Shown here piece by piece: positions 1-10,538 of a stretch of 64,000 bases of DNA. The notes under the pieces were generated by a model, which saw only the letters and a list, made by a program, of their open reading frames with translations, searched no databases and was not told where the DNA came from. The stretch's first letter is position 1. Each line of letters opens with the position of its first letter. The position numbers and the translations under genes were made by a program. This stretch comes from Gaoshiqia sp050178015 (GTDB lineage Bacteria > Bacteroidota > Bacteroidia > Bacteroidales > Prolixibacteraceae), in NCBI GenBank assembly GCA_050178015.1, contig JBFXGM010000015.1, positions 48,043-112,042 of the forward strand, written 5' to 3'.

Positions 1-2
1 TT

Positions 3-3000
3 TTTAAGGAAGATTCGGACAACCCGAACTCCCTGAAAGGAAACGGCGTGTATGATATTTATCGCGATAAAAATGATCGCGTTTGGGTCTGCACATATAG
101 TGGCGGCGTTTCTTATTTCGATCAGGCCAATCCGATCGTAACCAAGATCAATCATGTGGTTAATAATCCCAATTCGCTGGTTACAGATGATGTAAACAGC
201 ATATTGGAAGACATGGACGGTAATCTTTGGTTTGCAACAAACAATGGCATCAGCTACTGGAATGTAAGAACCAATCGCTGGAAATCATTCTACCATAATA
301 AGCGGGAACAGGCACAGGTTTTTTTATCTCTTTGCGAAGATGATCAGGGGAGAATCTGGGCTGGCTCCTATTCATCAGGCGTTTATTTGCTCGACTCTAA
401 AACCGCCAGAGAATTGGCCCATTACAGTCCGGATGCAACTAAAGGCGAGTTTGGCTGTAACTTCATTTTTGATATTCATAAGGATACGCGGGGCGACATT
501 TGGATTGGTGGTGTGAATGGTGACTTGATTTGTTATCAACCCAAGAAGGACCGGTTTAAGTCTTTCCCCGATATGACCATTTACGTGATGGCGGATTATG
601 GCCCGGATAAATTGTTGATCGGCACCACTTACGGTTTGCTGCTATTTGATAAAGCAAACGGAAATACCCAAACTTTACTGGAAGGGTATTTGGTCTATGA
701 TATTTTATTGAAGAATAATGTGGTCTGGCTATGCACCAGTGGGGACGGGGTTATTCGGTATGATCTTAAAAGCAAGCTAATACACCGATATTCGGTCGAT
801 TCAGGATTGCCCTCGAATTTTGTCAACAGCATCGTGTTTTCGAACGGATACTTTTGGATCGGGACAGAGCAGGGCTTGAGCCGGTTAAACGAGATGGATA
901 ATACCATACTGACCTTCACATCGTTATCTGATTTGAGCAACGTTTCGTTTAATCAAAATTCCTACTATACGCTTCGAAATGGCAAGTTGATATGGGGAAC
1001 CAATACGGGGGCTTTGGTTTTTGACCCCAATGAAATTCAGCCCAAGCAGGATGAAGGCCGGATCTTTTTTCAGGACCTGACGGTTTCCGGGCGATCGATT
1101 CGCGAATCGTCAAACATTAAGCTCAACAGCCCATTGGATAGTCTGCAGGAATTGTCCCTTAACTATTACCAGAATACGGTCAGCCTCGAATTGATCCCCA
1201 TTGGCGTTACCTCGCCAGGCTCCAAATTTTCGTGGAAACTGGAAGGGCTCGACCAGGAGTGGAGCAAACCGGTCAACAACCGGATTTTGTCGTATTCCAA
1301 TATTCCCAGTGGAACCTATTCGCTGCGTATTCGTATGGTTGACAGTTCTTTAACGACGGTTGTTGCCGAAAGGGTCATTACCCTGCACATGATTCCGCCA
1401 ATCTGGGAAGAATGGTGGTTTAAGATGCTGGTATTCGTTTTTATCGTTGGTCTGGGGGTTTTCTTGTTTGTCTATTATGTTGACCGGCTGAAAAAACAAC
1501 ATTCGGAGGAAAAAATCCGGTTTTTCGCCAATACTGCCCATGACATCAGAACCTCGCTAACCTTGATCAGCGGACCAATTGAGGAATTGCACAAAGAGCC
1601 GGGGCTTTCCAACAAGGGACTGCAATATTTACATTGGGCAACCGAACAAGCGCAACGCTTGTCAAAGGTGGTTACTCAACTGATGGATTTTCAGAAAGTT
1701 GATATTGGGAAAGAAAAGCTGTCCTTGTCGATGGTGGATATCGTCAAAATCATCGAGAATCGGGTTATGATGTTTGAATCGTATGCCAATAGTAAGAATG
1801 TTGAATTGCGGTTTACCACGAACTTTTCGAAATTTGTTACTGCCATGGATGAATCCATGATTGAGAAGGTGATTGACAACCTGATTTCCAACGCGATAAA
1901 ATATTCTTATCCCAATAAGCCGGTGCAGGTTGACTTGCAATGCTTTTCAAACAAATGGATTTTGGAAGTCAAAGACCAGGGAATCGGGATCAGTAAAAAG
2001 GTGCAGCGACAATTGTTTCATGAATATTACCGGGGCGACAATGCCGTGAACTCGAAGATTGTTGGCTCTGGAATTGGGCTGCTGCTGGTAAAGAATTACG
2101 TGAACTTGCATGAGGGAAAAGTCAGCTGTGTCAGCCAGCTAAATGTTGGGTCCGCCTTTCAGGTTGTAATGCCGGTGAAACGGATTGATGAGGCCGAAAT
2201 GAAGCAAAAATCCCCCGACGAAAAAGTCGTTCAACCGTTGGTACAGAAAAAGGATATGCATTCAGTCATGATGAATGGGGCTGATCCGGGTACCAATCAC
2301 AAAATGAAGGTTTTGATTGTTGAAGACCATGATTATTTGCGGGAGTTTTTACAATCGGCTATGGATCCGCAATTTCAAATTACCCTGGCCGAAGACGGGC
2401 AGCAGGCATGGGAGTTAATCCAGAAGGAAACCCCGGACCTGGTGGTTTCTGATATTATGATGCCGAACATGGATGGTTTTGAATTATGCAGCAAACTCAA
2501 ATCAACCTACGAAACGTCGCATATACCGATTATTTTGCTGACGTCCTTGTCCGGAAAAGCCCAGCAGATGAAGGGATTAGGGCTTGGCGCAGATGATTAC
2601 CTGACAAAACCTTTCGATGTAACCTTGCTTCAGCAACGGATCCGGACCATCATCCAGAACCGCGAAGTGATTCGCGAGAAAGCCCTGAAAATCATTAAAG
2701 TAAATGAGGATGAAACGATTCTGGACAATGAGCTGAATGACAAATTCTTGAAAAGGATGGTTGAAGTTGTGCGCGAAAACCTGGCAAATTCCCAGTTCTC
2801 CAAAAACGATTTTGCTTCGGCCATGAATGTAAGCCCCTCGCTTTTGTATAAGAAGATTAAATCGTTGACCGATCAGTCGCCAACTGATTTTATCAAATCG
2901 ATCCGCTTGGACCATGCGCTGGAGTTGTTGCAAACGAAAAAATATTCCATCACCGAGGTGAGCGAACTTTGCGGGTTTGCCAGCGTGGGCTATTTTAGCA

Positions 3001-3047
3001 CGGTCTTCCGGAAACACTACGGTAAATCGCCAACTCAGGTCTGTTAA
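3..3047 (+). CDS. Hybrid two-component sensor/regulator (HTCS), 5' truncated by window edge
   Basis: One-protein two-component system expected to sense xylan oligosaccharides in the periplasm and activate the neighbouring locus. The frame is open from base 3, so the true start lies outside the window. Numbering from the GTG at 48: beta-propeller repeats to about 345, Y_Y_Y domain about 370-450, one membrane segment about 456-480, HisKA with phospho-acceptor His498 (NTAHDIRTSL), HATPase about 595-715, receiver domain about 754-870 with Asp802 (VSDIMMPNMDG), and AraC-type HTH about 900-999. All key residues are present. It sits just upstream of two transcription units that share an operator-like element, which suggests those are its targets (inference). 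The family call is secure; the ligand is inferred from context. Confidence 0.95.
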   Translation, partial: FKEDSDNPNSLKGNGVYDIYRDKNDRVWVCTYSGGVSYFDQANPIVTKINHVVNNPNSLVTDDVNSILEDMDGNLWFATNNGISYWNVRTNRWKSFYHNKREQAQVFLSLCEDDQGRIWAGSYSSGVYLLDSKTARELAHYSPDATKGEFGCNFIFDIHKDTRGDIWIGGVNGDLICYQPKKDRFKSFPDMTIYVMADYGPDKLLIGTTYGLLLFDKANGNTQTLLEGYLVYDILLKNNVVWLCTSGDGVIRYDLKSKLIHRYSVDSGLPSNFVNSIVFSNGYFWIGTEQGLSRLNEMDNTILTFTSLSDLSNVSFNQNSYYTLRNGKLIWGTNTGALVFDPNEIQPKQDEGRIFFQDLTVSGRSIRESSNIKLNSPLDSLQELSLNYYQNTVSLELIPIGVTSPGSKFSWKLEGLDQEWSKPVNNRILSYSNIPSGTYSLRIRMVDSSLTTVVAERVITLHMIPPIWEEWWFKMLVFVFIVGLGVFLFVYYVDRLKKQHSEEKIRFFANTAHDIRTSLTLISGPIEELHKEPGLSNKGLQYLHWATEQAQRLSKVVTQLMDFQKVDIGKEKLSLSMVDIVKIIENRVMMFESYANSKNVELRFTTNFSKFVTAMDESMIEKVIDNLISNAIKYSYPNKPVQVDLQCFSNKWILEVKDQGIGISKKVQRQLFHEYYRGDNAVNSKIVGSGIGLLLVKNYVNLHEGKVSCVSQLNVGSAFQVVMPVKRIDEAEMKQKSPDEKVVQPLVQKKDMHSVMMNGADPGTNHKMKVLIVEDHDYLREFLQSAMDPQFQITLAEDGQQAWELIQKETPDLVVSDIMMPNMDGFELCSKLKSTYETSHIPIILLTSLSGKAQQMKGLGLGADDYLTKPFDVTLLQQRIRTIIQNREVIREKALKIIKVNEDETILDNELNDKFLKRMVEVVRENLANSQFSKNDFASAMNVSPSLLYKKIKSLTDQSPTDFIKSIRLDHALELLQTKKYSITEVSELCGFASVGYFSTVFRKHYGKSPTQVC

Positions 3048-3067
3048 ATTTGATCATTTAGAAAGCG

Positions 3068-3110
3068 AACCACACCCGGTATCTGATTTTAAACAGGTAC
3101 TGGTTTTTTT
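3068..3110 (+). terminator. Candidate rho-independent terminator after the HTCS gene
   Basis: An imperfect hairpin (ACCA / GTATCTG paired with CAGGTAC / TGGT) is followed by seven T residues, 20 bases after the HTCS stop codon. The pairing is interrupted, so the call is moderate. It would separate the regulator gene from the xylan operon. Confidence 0.5.
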
Positions 3111-3265
3111 ATGCGTTAATCTGCGGTGCCGTCATTTCTTTCAACGCGGCTTTTCGTCTTCCCTGAAGCCGGTCATTATATCTGGTCCTTATTTTTTCAG
3201 GTAGATTTTCTTCTCTCTTATTTAGGTGTATGTTGTATTGGGTCAGTGTGTTAGGTGTGCTGCCT

Positions 3266-3299
3266 TGAATTGTATCCCAAATTAAAAATCAAATATTCA
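3266..3299 (+). promoter_or_regulatory. Operator-like element, copy 1 of 2
   Basis: A 34-bp stretch containing CAAATTAAAAATCAAATA matches 18611-18644 at 32 of 34 positions. Inside it CAAAT occurs twice, 12 bp apart, and the ends of this copy (TGAAT / ATTCA) are inverted. It ends 31 nt before a TAnnTTTG box, the same spacing as in copy 2. Binding by the adjacent HTCS is inferred. The 382-nt gap between the HTCS and GH43 genes holds the terminator, this element and the promoter. Confidence 0.75.
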
Positions 3300-3329
3300 A
3301 ATTTAAAAGTCATCACCAATAGGTCCGTT

Positions 3330-3337
3330 TACATTTG
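3330..3337 (+). promoter_or_regulatory. Bacteroidetes -7 box of the first xylan operon
   Basis: TACATTTG matches the Bacteroidetes -7 consensus TAnnTTTG. No convincing TTTG/TTG -33 element lies at the right distance; instead the operator-like element ends 31 nt upstream, as expected for an activator-dependent promoter. The start of transcription would be near 3343, about 87 nt before the GH43 start codon. Confidence 0.6.
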
Positions 3338-3429
3338 ATTTGTGTGAATGTGAAAACCTCTTCCTTGTTGAATTGGCGTACCCTCACATAAAAAGTAATC
3401 TGGCTATTCACCTAAACGATGAAAATAGA

Positions 3430-5175
3430 ATGAAGAAAAAGTTCTCCATCTCAATTCTTAGTGGAGTTGTTCTTTTGTCGGTCTTAACCGTTCACTTTCC
3501 ATCCTGTAAGATGGGGACGAAAGCTGAATTACCCAGTTTCGCTTCCGACAGTTTAGTGGCGCATTTTGATCATTTCACGTACAAAGGCGATGACGATTTT
3601 TATAAGGAAAATCCACTTCCCGGTGACGACTATTATTATAACCCGATCCTTCCGGGTTGGTATTCCGATCCAAGTGTCTGTACCGACGGGGAAAATTATT
3701 TCATGGTGACCTCTACTTTTTCGTACTATCCGGGAGTGCCGATTTTTCACAGTACCGATATGCTGAACTGGAAACAGGTTGGCCATGTGCTCGACCGTCC
3801 CGAACAGTTACCGCTCGACGGACAGCGGACAAGTGAAGGAATCTTTGCCCCGGCCATCAGTTATAACCCGCACAACCAAACCTGGTACATGATTACCACC
3901 AATATTCGCCGGGGTAATTTTTTCGTAAAAACCACAGATCCGTTCGGCTCGTGGTCCGATCCGGTTTGGTTGCCCGAAGTTGGCGGCATCGACCCTTCTT
4001 TCTTTTTTGACGAAGATGGAAAAGCCTACATTGTCAATAACGAAGTGCCTGATGGCGGTTCCACTTACGAAGGTCATCGTGCCATTCGGGTTATTCAGTT
4101 TGATGTGGAATCAGAAAAAACGGTTGGCCCGAGCATCATGCTGGTAAATGGCGGTGTTAATTTGGCCGACAAGCCGATATGGATTGAAGGACCTCATCTG
4201 TACAAAATCAATGGTAATTATTACCTGATGTGTGCCGAAGGTGGAACTTCAGTAAACCATCGGGAAGTTATTTTTAAAGGAAATACTCCGATGGGAAAAT
4301 TTCTGCCTTGGGATAAAAATCCGATTCTTACCCAGCTTCATCTCGATCCCAATCGCCCCCTGCCGGTAACTTGTGCCGGTCATGCCGATCTGATTCAGAA
4401 GGATAATGGGCAATGGTGGTCGGTTTTTTTGGCCTGTCGTCCGATCGACAATAAATTTGAAAACCTGGGCCGCGAAACTTTTATGCTGCCGGTTCGCTGG
4501 AGCAAAGATGGTTTCCCGTACATGACCAAAGGCGATGAATTAATTCCCGGAATCATCCAAATGGAGGGTGTGAAAAGAGAGGCCAGCACCACGTTCGGAA
4601 ACTTTGAGAAGAACGACGGTTTCGATACGCCGGAATTGGGGATGGAGTGGACCACCCTGCGCGGAGCTGCCACTGAACGCTATTCCCTGACCGAAAATCC
4701 GGGCTTCCTGACGCTGAGATGTGCCGATGTGGCATCCAACGAGTTGAAGTCGCCGGCCTTTGTTGGCAGGCGCTTGCAGCACCACAAATTTGAATGTACC
4801 ACCAGCATGTATTTTACGCCGCAAACCGAAGCAGAAATGGCCGGTGTGTTGCTGATGAAAGATGAAGGTCATCAGTATTTCATGGCGGTGGGAAAAGACG
4901 GAGACCAATTGCAAATCAGCCTGAAAAAGATAAAAACCGATGGGGTGGAAACGCTGGCTTTTCAACCGCTCGGGTCAACCGACGGCCCTATTGACCTCAA
5001 AGTTGCCTCAACAGGAAAGCATTTTAGCTTTTACTATACAACAGATGGAGGCAGTTGGAGCTTGCTGGCTGAAGGCATTGAGGCCTATTATCTGTCAACC
5101 GCCCAATCCTATGGGTTTACAGGGACTACTATCGGTTTATTTGCAACCACTAAAACATATGAATTCAATAATTAA
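3430..5175 (+). CDS. GH43 lipoprotein (beta-xylosidase / arabinofuranosidase-like)
   Basis: Secreted glycosidase expected to release xylose or arabinose from xylan fragments. From the ATG at 3430 it has a lipoprotein signal ending in a Cys (FPSC), so it should be anchored to a membrane. Five-bladed propeller catalytic residues are visible: base Asp80 (WYSDPSV), Asp188 (GGIDPSF) and acid Glu253 (WIEGPHL). A C-terminal beta-sandwich of about 190 residues, from about residue 390, resembles the concanavalin-like domain of GH43 xylosidases. An upstream in-frame start at 3340 was rejected because it would add residues before a normal lipoprotein signal. First gene of the operon, 217 nt before susC; that gap holds no clear terminator or promoter. 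Confidence 0.9.
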   Translation: MKKKFSISILSGVVLLSVLTVHFPSCKMGTKAELPSFASDSLVAHFDHFTYKGDDDFYKENPLPGDDYYYNPILPGWYSDPSVCTDGENYFMVTSTFSYYPGVPIFHSTDMLNWKQVGHVLDRPEQLPLDGQRTSEGIFAPAISYNPHNQTWYMITTNIRRGNFFVKTTDPFGSWSDPVWLPEVGGIDPSFFFDEDGKAYIVNNEVPDGGSTYEGHRAIRVIQFDVESEKTVGPSIMLVNGGVNLADKPIWIEGPHLYKINGNYYLMCAEGGTSVNHREVIFKGNTPMGKFLPWDKNPILTQLHLDPNRPLPVTCAGHADLIQKDNGQWWSVFLACRPIDNKFENLGRETFMLPVRWSKDGFPYMTKGDELIPGIIQMEGVKREASTTFGNFEKNDGFDTPELGMEWTTLRGAATERYSLTENPGFLTLRCADVASNELKSPAFVGRRLQHHKFECTTSMYFTPQTEAEMAGVLLMKDEGHQYFMAVGKDGDQLQISLKKIKTDGVETLAFQPLGSTDGPIDLKVASTGKHFSFYYTTDGGSWSLLAEGIEAYYLSTAQSYGFTGTTIGLFATTKTYEFNN

Positions 5176-5392
5176 CCAGCTATTTGAAAATGATCTATGA
5201 AAATGTAGTTATTAACCTCAAATATATGAACTTATGATTAAAAATCGGCTACGAAAAATGTCAGTATTTCATTCTCCTCTTGTCAGGATCCTTACGGATT
5301 ATGGAGGGGCTAGGTTCTTGATTGTCATTGATATGGGCAATTGCAATCCTTCAGGAATTTAGAACTTTTTATCAATTTAATTTGAGAACGTA

Positions 5393-8300
5393 ATGAAACA
5401 AACATCAAATTTCTTATCTCAATTAAAATCCTTACGGGTAAATGTAAGGGTTACCCTGCTGAAAAGCTTTGTGCTTTTGGGGGTTGTTTTAATTTCTCTG
5501 TCCGGCTTTGCTCAAGATGCCAAACTTTTAACAGGGATGGTATTGGATGAGTTGGATAATCCGGTGATTGGTGCTGCTGTAACCATAAAAGGTGTTACAG
5601 GCGTAGGTACCGCAACCGATTTTAACGGGGCTTTTTCGTTGAGTGTTCCTGCTGGTAAACAGATTGTGGTTATTTCATTTATTGGAATGGAAACCCAGGA
5701 AATAAATGTTGCCGGTAAGAACAATATTACTGTCACGCTAAAAGAGTCGAGTGTGGAATTGGGCGAAACCGTTATTGTTGGTTACGGCCAGCAGAAAAAG
5801 GAGAGTGTTGTGGGCGCCATCACGCAAACCACCGGTGAGGTGCTTGAACGTGCTGCCGGTATTTCCAGTGTTGGCTCTGCGCTGACAGGGAATCTTCCGG
5901 GTGTAATTACCATTGCCAGTTCGGGGTTGCCCGGCGAAGAAGATCCGATGATCCTGATCCGCTCGGCCAGTTCGTGGAACAACAGCGAACCGCTTGTATT
6001 GGTCGATGGGGTGGAGCGCCCGATGAACAGTGTGGATGTTAGTTCTGTGCAGTCTATCTCTGTGCTGAAAGATGCATCTGCAACTGCCGTTTACGGTGTG
6101 AAGGGCGCCAATGGCGTTATTCTTATTACTACCAAGCGTGGTAAAGAAGGTGCAGCCCGGATTGATGTTTCGGCCAATGCCACGGTAAAAGTGCCGTCAA
6201 AATTGCCGAACAAATTGGACTCGTATGGTGCTTTAATGGCCCGTAATATTGCTATTGAGCATGAATTAGGGGTGAAGCCTGACTCTTGGGGATATATTAC
6301 GCCGCAGGATATTATTAATAAATACCGTTATCCGGCGAACCTGGAAGAATCGGAACGCTATCCAAACGTGGATTGGCAGGACGAGCTTTTCAAAGATTAC
6401 GCCATGTCGTATAATGCGAATATTAATGTTTCCGGAGGTACTAAGTTTGTGAAATATTTTACTTCGGCCGACTTTGCGCACGAAGGCGACCTGTTCAATG
6501 TATTCGATAACGGGCGCGGCTATCAGTCGGGATATGGGTACAACCGGATTAACGTACGCAGTAACCTCGACTTCCAGCTGACAAAATCAACTCTGTTTAA
6601 AGTAAACCTGGCAGGTTCGAGCGGCACCAAAAAAAGTCCGTGGAACCAAACCAACTCGTCGGATTGGGCCGTTGCTCAGCAGTGGGCGGGTGCGTACAAT
6701 ATTGCGCCTGATGTATTTTTGCCTCAATACGCGGATGGCTCCTGGGGTTTTTATCCCAACATTTCGAATGTGACCAACTCGGCAGCCAACCTGGCGCTTG
6801 CCGGGGTGATGACCACTACTAACACGCGCATCAACACCGACTTCATCCTGGAACAAAAAATGGATTTCATCACTAAAGGGTTGAATTTCAGGGGTACTAT
6901 CTCTTGGGATAACGCTTTTGTAGAATATAACCGCGGGGTTAACGACCTTTATAACGATGCTCAGCAAAAATGGATTGACCCGGCTACCGGCATGGCCACT
7001 TACAAGAAAGAATTTGAGAACAACAACAAATTCGACTTCATGCAGGGAGTTTTGTGGAATACCTCGGGCGGTGAAGTTCAAGACTGGTCAACGCTGCGTA
7101 ACCTGGATTATCAGTTGCAGTTAAACTGGGCGCGTGATTTTGGAAAACACAGCATAACTGCTATGGGATTGTTCAGCCGCAAAGAGCAGGCAAGAGGCAG
7201 TATGATTCCGACATTCCGCGAGGACTGGGCATTCCGTACAACCTACGATTATGCTTCCAAGTACTTTTTGGAATATAATGGCGCCTACAACGGATCTGAA
7301 AAGTTTGGTAAGGAATATCGGTTTGGTTTCTTCAATTCAGGAGCAGTGGGCTGGATGATTTCTGAAGAATCATTTATGCAATCCATTCGATTTCTGGATA
7401 TGTTAAAAATCAGGGCTTCTTATGGAGAGATCGGTGATGACTACGGCGCACGTTTCATGTATTTGACCCAATGGGCTTACGGCGGAAACTCTTCGCTTGA
7501 TTTGAACCATGGCACCAGCCCCTATACCTGGTACCGCGAATCTGCTGTTGGTAACCCTGATGCCAGATGGGAAACGGTGAGAAAGTTTAACCTTGGAGCC
7601 GACTATGCGTTCCTGGATGGCCTGTTTGCAGGTAGTGTGGAATACTTCCGCGATAAACGGGTCGACATCCTGGTGAGTGGCGGCGACCGTGCCGTACCTT
7701 CTTATTTTGGGGCCACGCCTCCTACGGCCAACCTGGGTAAGGTGCGCACCGAAGGTTATGAAATTGAGTTGCGTTTCAAAAAACAACTGTCAAGCCAATT
7801 ACGCGTGTGGGCCGAAATGAGCATGACCCATGCCAAAAACGAAATCCTGGAACGGGATGATCCGGCATTGCTTTATGACTATCAAAAGAAAGCTGGTTAT
7901 AGTATTAACCAAACCACAGCTTATGTTGATGCTGGCTACGTCAATACCTACGATGCGCTTTATGGTAGCCCGGCGCATGATACAAATGATGGGTATAAGG
8001 TGCCTGGCGATTATTATATCATTGACTTCAATGCTGATGGTGTGGTAGATAGAGATGACCGGGTTCCGTATGGTTATTCTTCTGCCCCTCAAAACACCTA
8101 TAATGCAACGTTGGGTTTTGAGTGGAAAGGTTGGAGTGCATTTGTCCAATTCTATGGTGTGAATAATGTAACCCGCGAAGTCGTATTAAACAGTTTTGGC
8201 AGTAACCTGAACACGGTTTACGATATGGGGACCTGGTGGTCAGAAGAAACCCCTGATGCCGATGTAACTGTGCCGCGCTGGTTATCTACCCCGAGCTATA

Positions 8301-8551
8301 ACAGTGGTACCCAATATTTATTTGATGGTTCTTATATCCGTTTGAAAAATGCTGAAGTAGCCTATACATTCGACAAGAACTGGGTGAAGACGATCGGACT
8401 TAGCGCCTTGAAGGTTTTCGTTAACGGGAACAACCTGTGGGTAAAATCAAAAATGCCGGATGACCGCGAGTCCAACTTTGCCGGTGGCGGTAGCCAGGGT
8501 GCTTATCCTACAATGAGACGTTACAATTTAGGTGTCAGATTTACATTTTAA
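5393..8551 (+). CDS. SusC/RagA-family TonB-dependent outer-membrane transporter 1
   Basis: Outer-membrane importer for xylo-oligosaccharides, working with the SusD lipoprotein encoded 11 nt downstream. The 1052 residues comprise a signal peptide (about 1-40, ending GFAQ), a carboxypeptidase-D-like regulatory beta-sandwich (about 44-122), a conserved ETVIVGYG segment at 125-132, a plug domain with LVDGVERP and GVKGANGVILITTKRG, and a beta-barrel ending in the aromatic C-terminus VRFTF. Length is normal for the family. Context (GH10, GH30, GH115) points to glucuronoxylan as the substrate; the transporter sequence alone does not show this. Confidence 0.96.
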   Translation: MKQTSNFLSQLKSLRVNVRVTLLKSFVLLGVVLISLSGFAQDAKLLTGMVLDELDNPVIGAAVTIKGVTGVGTATDFNGAFSLSVPAGKQIVVISFIGMETQEINVAGKNNITVTLKESSVELGETVIVGYGQQKKESVVGAITQTTGEVLERAAGISSVGSALTGNLPGVITIASSGLPGEEDPMILIRSASSWNNSEPLVLVDGVERPMNSVDVSSVQSISVLKDASATAVYGVKGANGVILITTKRGKEGAARIDVSANATVKVPSKLPNKLDSYGALMARNIAIEHELGVKPDSWGYITPQDIINKYRYPANLEESERYPNVDWQDELFKDYAMSYNANINVSGGTKFVKYFTSADFAHEGDLFNVFDNGRGYQSGYGYNRINVRSNLDFQLTKSTLFKVNLAGSSGTKKSPWNQTNSSDWAVAQQWAGAYNIAPDVFLPQYADGSWGFYPNISNVTNSAANLALAGVMTTTNTRINTDFILEQKMDFITKGLNFRGTISWDNAFVEYNRGVNDLYNDAQQKWIDPATGMATYKKEFENNNKFDFMQGVLWNTSGGEVQDWSTLRNLDYQLQLNWARDFGKHSITAMGLFSRKEQARGSMIPTFREDWAFRTTYDYASKYFLEYNGAYNGSEKFGKEYRFGFFNSGAVGWMISEESFMQSIRFLDMLKIRASYGEIGDDYGARFMYLTQWAYGGNSSLDLNHGTSPYTWYRESAVGNPDARWETVRKFNLGADYAFLDGLFAGSVEYFRDKRVDILVSGGDRAVPSYFGATPPTANLGKVRTEGYEIELRFKKQLSSQLRVWAEMSMTHAKNEILERDDPALLYDYQKKAGYSINQTTAYVDAGYVNTYDALYGSPAHDTNDGYKVPGDYYIIDFNADGVVDRDDRVPYGYSSAPQNTYNATLGFEWKGWSAFVQFYGVNNVTREVVLNSFGSNLNTVYDMGTWWSEETPDADVTVPRWLSTPSYNSGTQYLFDGSYIRLKNAEVAYTFDKNWVKTIGLSALKVFVNGNNLWVKSKMPDDRESNFAGGGSQGAYPTMRRYNLGVRFTF

Positions 8552-8562
8552 CATTGAAAACT

Positions 8563-10494
8563 ATGAAACAGATATATAAGACTCTTTTATGGGGCAGCTT
8601 GCTGTCCGTGATGTTGGGGCTTTTTTCCTGTGAAGATTATCTGGAAAAGGAGCCTGAATCGATCATCTCGGAGGAGGTGGCCTTTCAGAATTTTACAAAT
8701 TTCCAGGGTTTTATAGAGGAAATCTATAATTGCATCCCGGATAAGGAGAAAAAATACTGGACTTCGTCCTGGAACTGGGGTGATGATGAGATGTTTAACC
8801 TGGAAGGAAATTTTCACATGACCAATCAGGTGGATATCGGTAACTTCTGGGCCTGGCAAAATTCAGCAAGTACCTGGCTGGACGATGACAATCCCGACCC
8901 GACATCAACCGACAAATTCAGACATGGTTTGTGGGCACATGCCTGGTATGCCATTCGTAAAGCCAATATGGGACTTGCCAATCTTGACAAACTGGTGGTT
9001 GCCACGCAGGAGGAAAAGGACATTATTGCAGGTCAGTTATACTTTTTCCGTGCCTGGTGGCATTTCGAAATGATGCAGTACTTTGGCGGCCTGCCTTATG
9101 TGGATGAGGTATTGTCTTCGAGTGAAAAGCCAACTCTTCCACGTCTGTCGTATCAGGAGTGCGCCGACAAAGCCGGGGCTGATTTTGCCAAAGCTGCCGA
9201 GTTGTTGCCCATTGACTGGGACAAAACATCGGTGGGTACAAACACCTTGGGGAAAAACCAGCTGCGTGCCAACAAAATTATGGCATTGGGTTATTTAGGC
9301 AAAAACTACCTGTGGGCTGGTAGTCCATTGATGAAAAACGGCGCCCAAACCGGTGGTACCCAAACGTATAATTACGATGAGGACTACTGCCGGAAAGCTG
9401 CCGCTGCTTTTGGTGAGTTACTGAACCTGGTTGAAACAGGTCAAACGCAGTATGCTCTGGTCGAGTTTGATTATGACGATGTGTATAATCATAAAAAGAC
9501 CAGCACGGCTGCCAATAAGTACAGCGATATGTTCTATACCACCGGCCAGAACTGGTTGATGCCCGGCGCAACAGAAGCTATTTTCCGCGGTCCTTCTACC
9601 GATTATAACGGCAGTAACTGGAACACAACCAAAACCTTTGGTCCCAAAGTGAAAGGTCTGGTGGAGCACGATAACATTATTCACCACCCAACGGCCAACT
9701 ATGTGAAAAACTACGGTATGGCCAACGGTTTGCCGCTTACCGATCCGGAATCCGGTTTTGATCCCGAATATCCGTTCAAGGATCGTGACCCGCGCTTTTA
9801 CCACGATATCGTATTTGATGGCTTCAAATATATTAATTCAACGATGCCTGCCGATATGGAATATCTGCGTTATACCGGTCTTCACACAGGAGGTACCATG
9901 CGAAATCCTGCTGATGGCAGCCGTACCGGCTATTTCATCCAGAAATTGGTGCCGCATACTGCCAATAAATATGACGGGGCATACAACTGGAGCTTCAACA
10001 TGCACACGTATCTGCCTTACATGCGTTTGGGCGATATTTATACCATGTATGCCGAAGCTTGCGCCGCTTTCGGTGGTGCTACCGGTAAAGCAACAAATTT
10101 CGATAAAACTGCTGAAGATGCCATCAATACGCTCCGCGACCGTGTAGGCGCAGGACATGTGAATGCCAAGTACACCGGCGATAAAAACAAATTCATTGAT
10201 GAAGTACGACGGGAACGTGCCGTGGAATTATCCTTCGAAGGTTTCCGTTTCTGTGACTTGCAACGCTGGTTGCTGCTGACGGAGTATCCGTACAATGTGA
10301 AAACCTCTCAAGAGTTCGACCGGGTGGAAGAATATGATTTCTTTAAGGATAATGATCCAAGAAATGCACGGGTGGCCAACTTTAGAGAAGAAGTTATTTT
10401 AACTCGTCAGTTTGGAACGAAACACTACTGGTTCCCACTGAAGATTGATGATACATCCATGTACCCGGAATTCGGACAGAACCCGGGGTGGTAA
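8563..10494 (+). CDS. SusD/RagB-family nutrient-binding lipoprotein 1
   Basis: Surface lipoprotein that caps the SusC barrel and delivers oligosaccharides. The mature N-terminus starts at the Cys of LFSCEDYLEKEPES, a typical SusD start. The C-terminal RagB signature (VRRERAVELSFEGFRFCDLQRW) and the final WFPLKIDD...NPGW are present. I chose the ATG at 8563; an in-frame TTG lies three codons upstream. At 643 residues it is slightly long for the family. Forms the first SusCD pair with the gene just upstream. Confidence 0.95.
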   Translation: MKQIYKTLLWGSLLSVMLGLFSCEDYLEKEPESIISEEVAFQNFTNFQGFIEEIYNCIPDKEKKYWTSSWNWGDDEMFNLEGNFHMTNQVDIGNFWAWQNSASTWLDDDNPDPTSTDKFRHGLWAHAWYAIRKANMGLANLDKLVVATQEEKDIIAGQLYFFRAWWHFEMMQYFGGLPYVDEVLSSSEKPTLPRLSYQECADKAGADFAKAAELLPIDWDKTSVGTNTLGKNQLRANKIMALGYLGKNYLWAGSPLMKNGAQTGGTQTYNYDEDYCRKAAAAFGELLNLVETGQTQYALVEFDYDDVYNHKKTSTAANKYSDMFYTTGQNWLMPGATEAIFRGPSTDYNGSNWNTTKTFGPKVKGLVEHDNIIHHPTANYVKNYGMANGLPLTDPESGFDPEYPFKDRDPRFYHDIVFDGFKYINSTMPADMEYLRYTGLHTGGTMRNPADGSRTGYFIQKLVPHTANKYDGAYNWSFNMHTYLPYMRLGDIYTMYAEACAAFGGATGKATNFDKTAEDAINTLRDRVGAGHVNAKYTGDKNKFIDEVRRERAVELSFEGFRFCDLQRWLLLTEYPYNVKTSQEFDRVEEYDFFKDNDPRNARVANFREEVILTRQFGTKHYWFPLKIDDTSMYPEFGQNPGW

Positions 10495-10538
10495 TCCAAA
10501 TTGAGTTAAAGTATTGTGTAATTAAAAATGAATAAGCA

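Noticed and set aside
5237..5246. Third operator copy (ATTAAAAATC) before the first susC gene
   Set aside because: Only the 10-base core matches, and no TAnnTTTG box lies at the matching distance.
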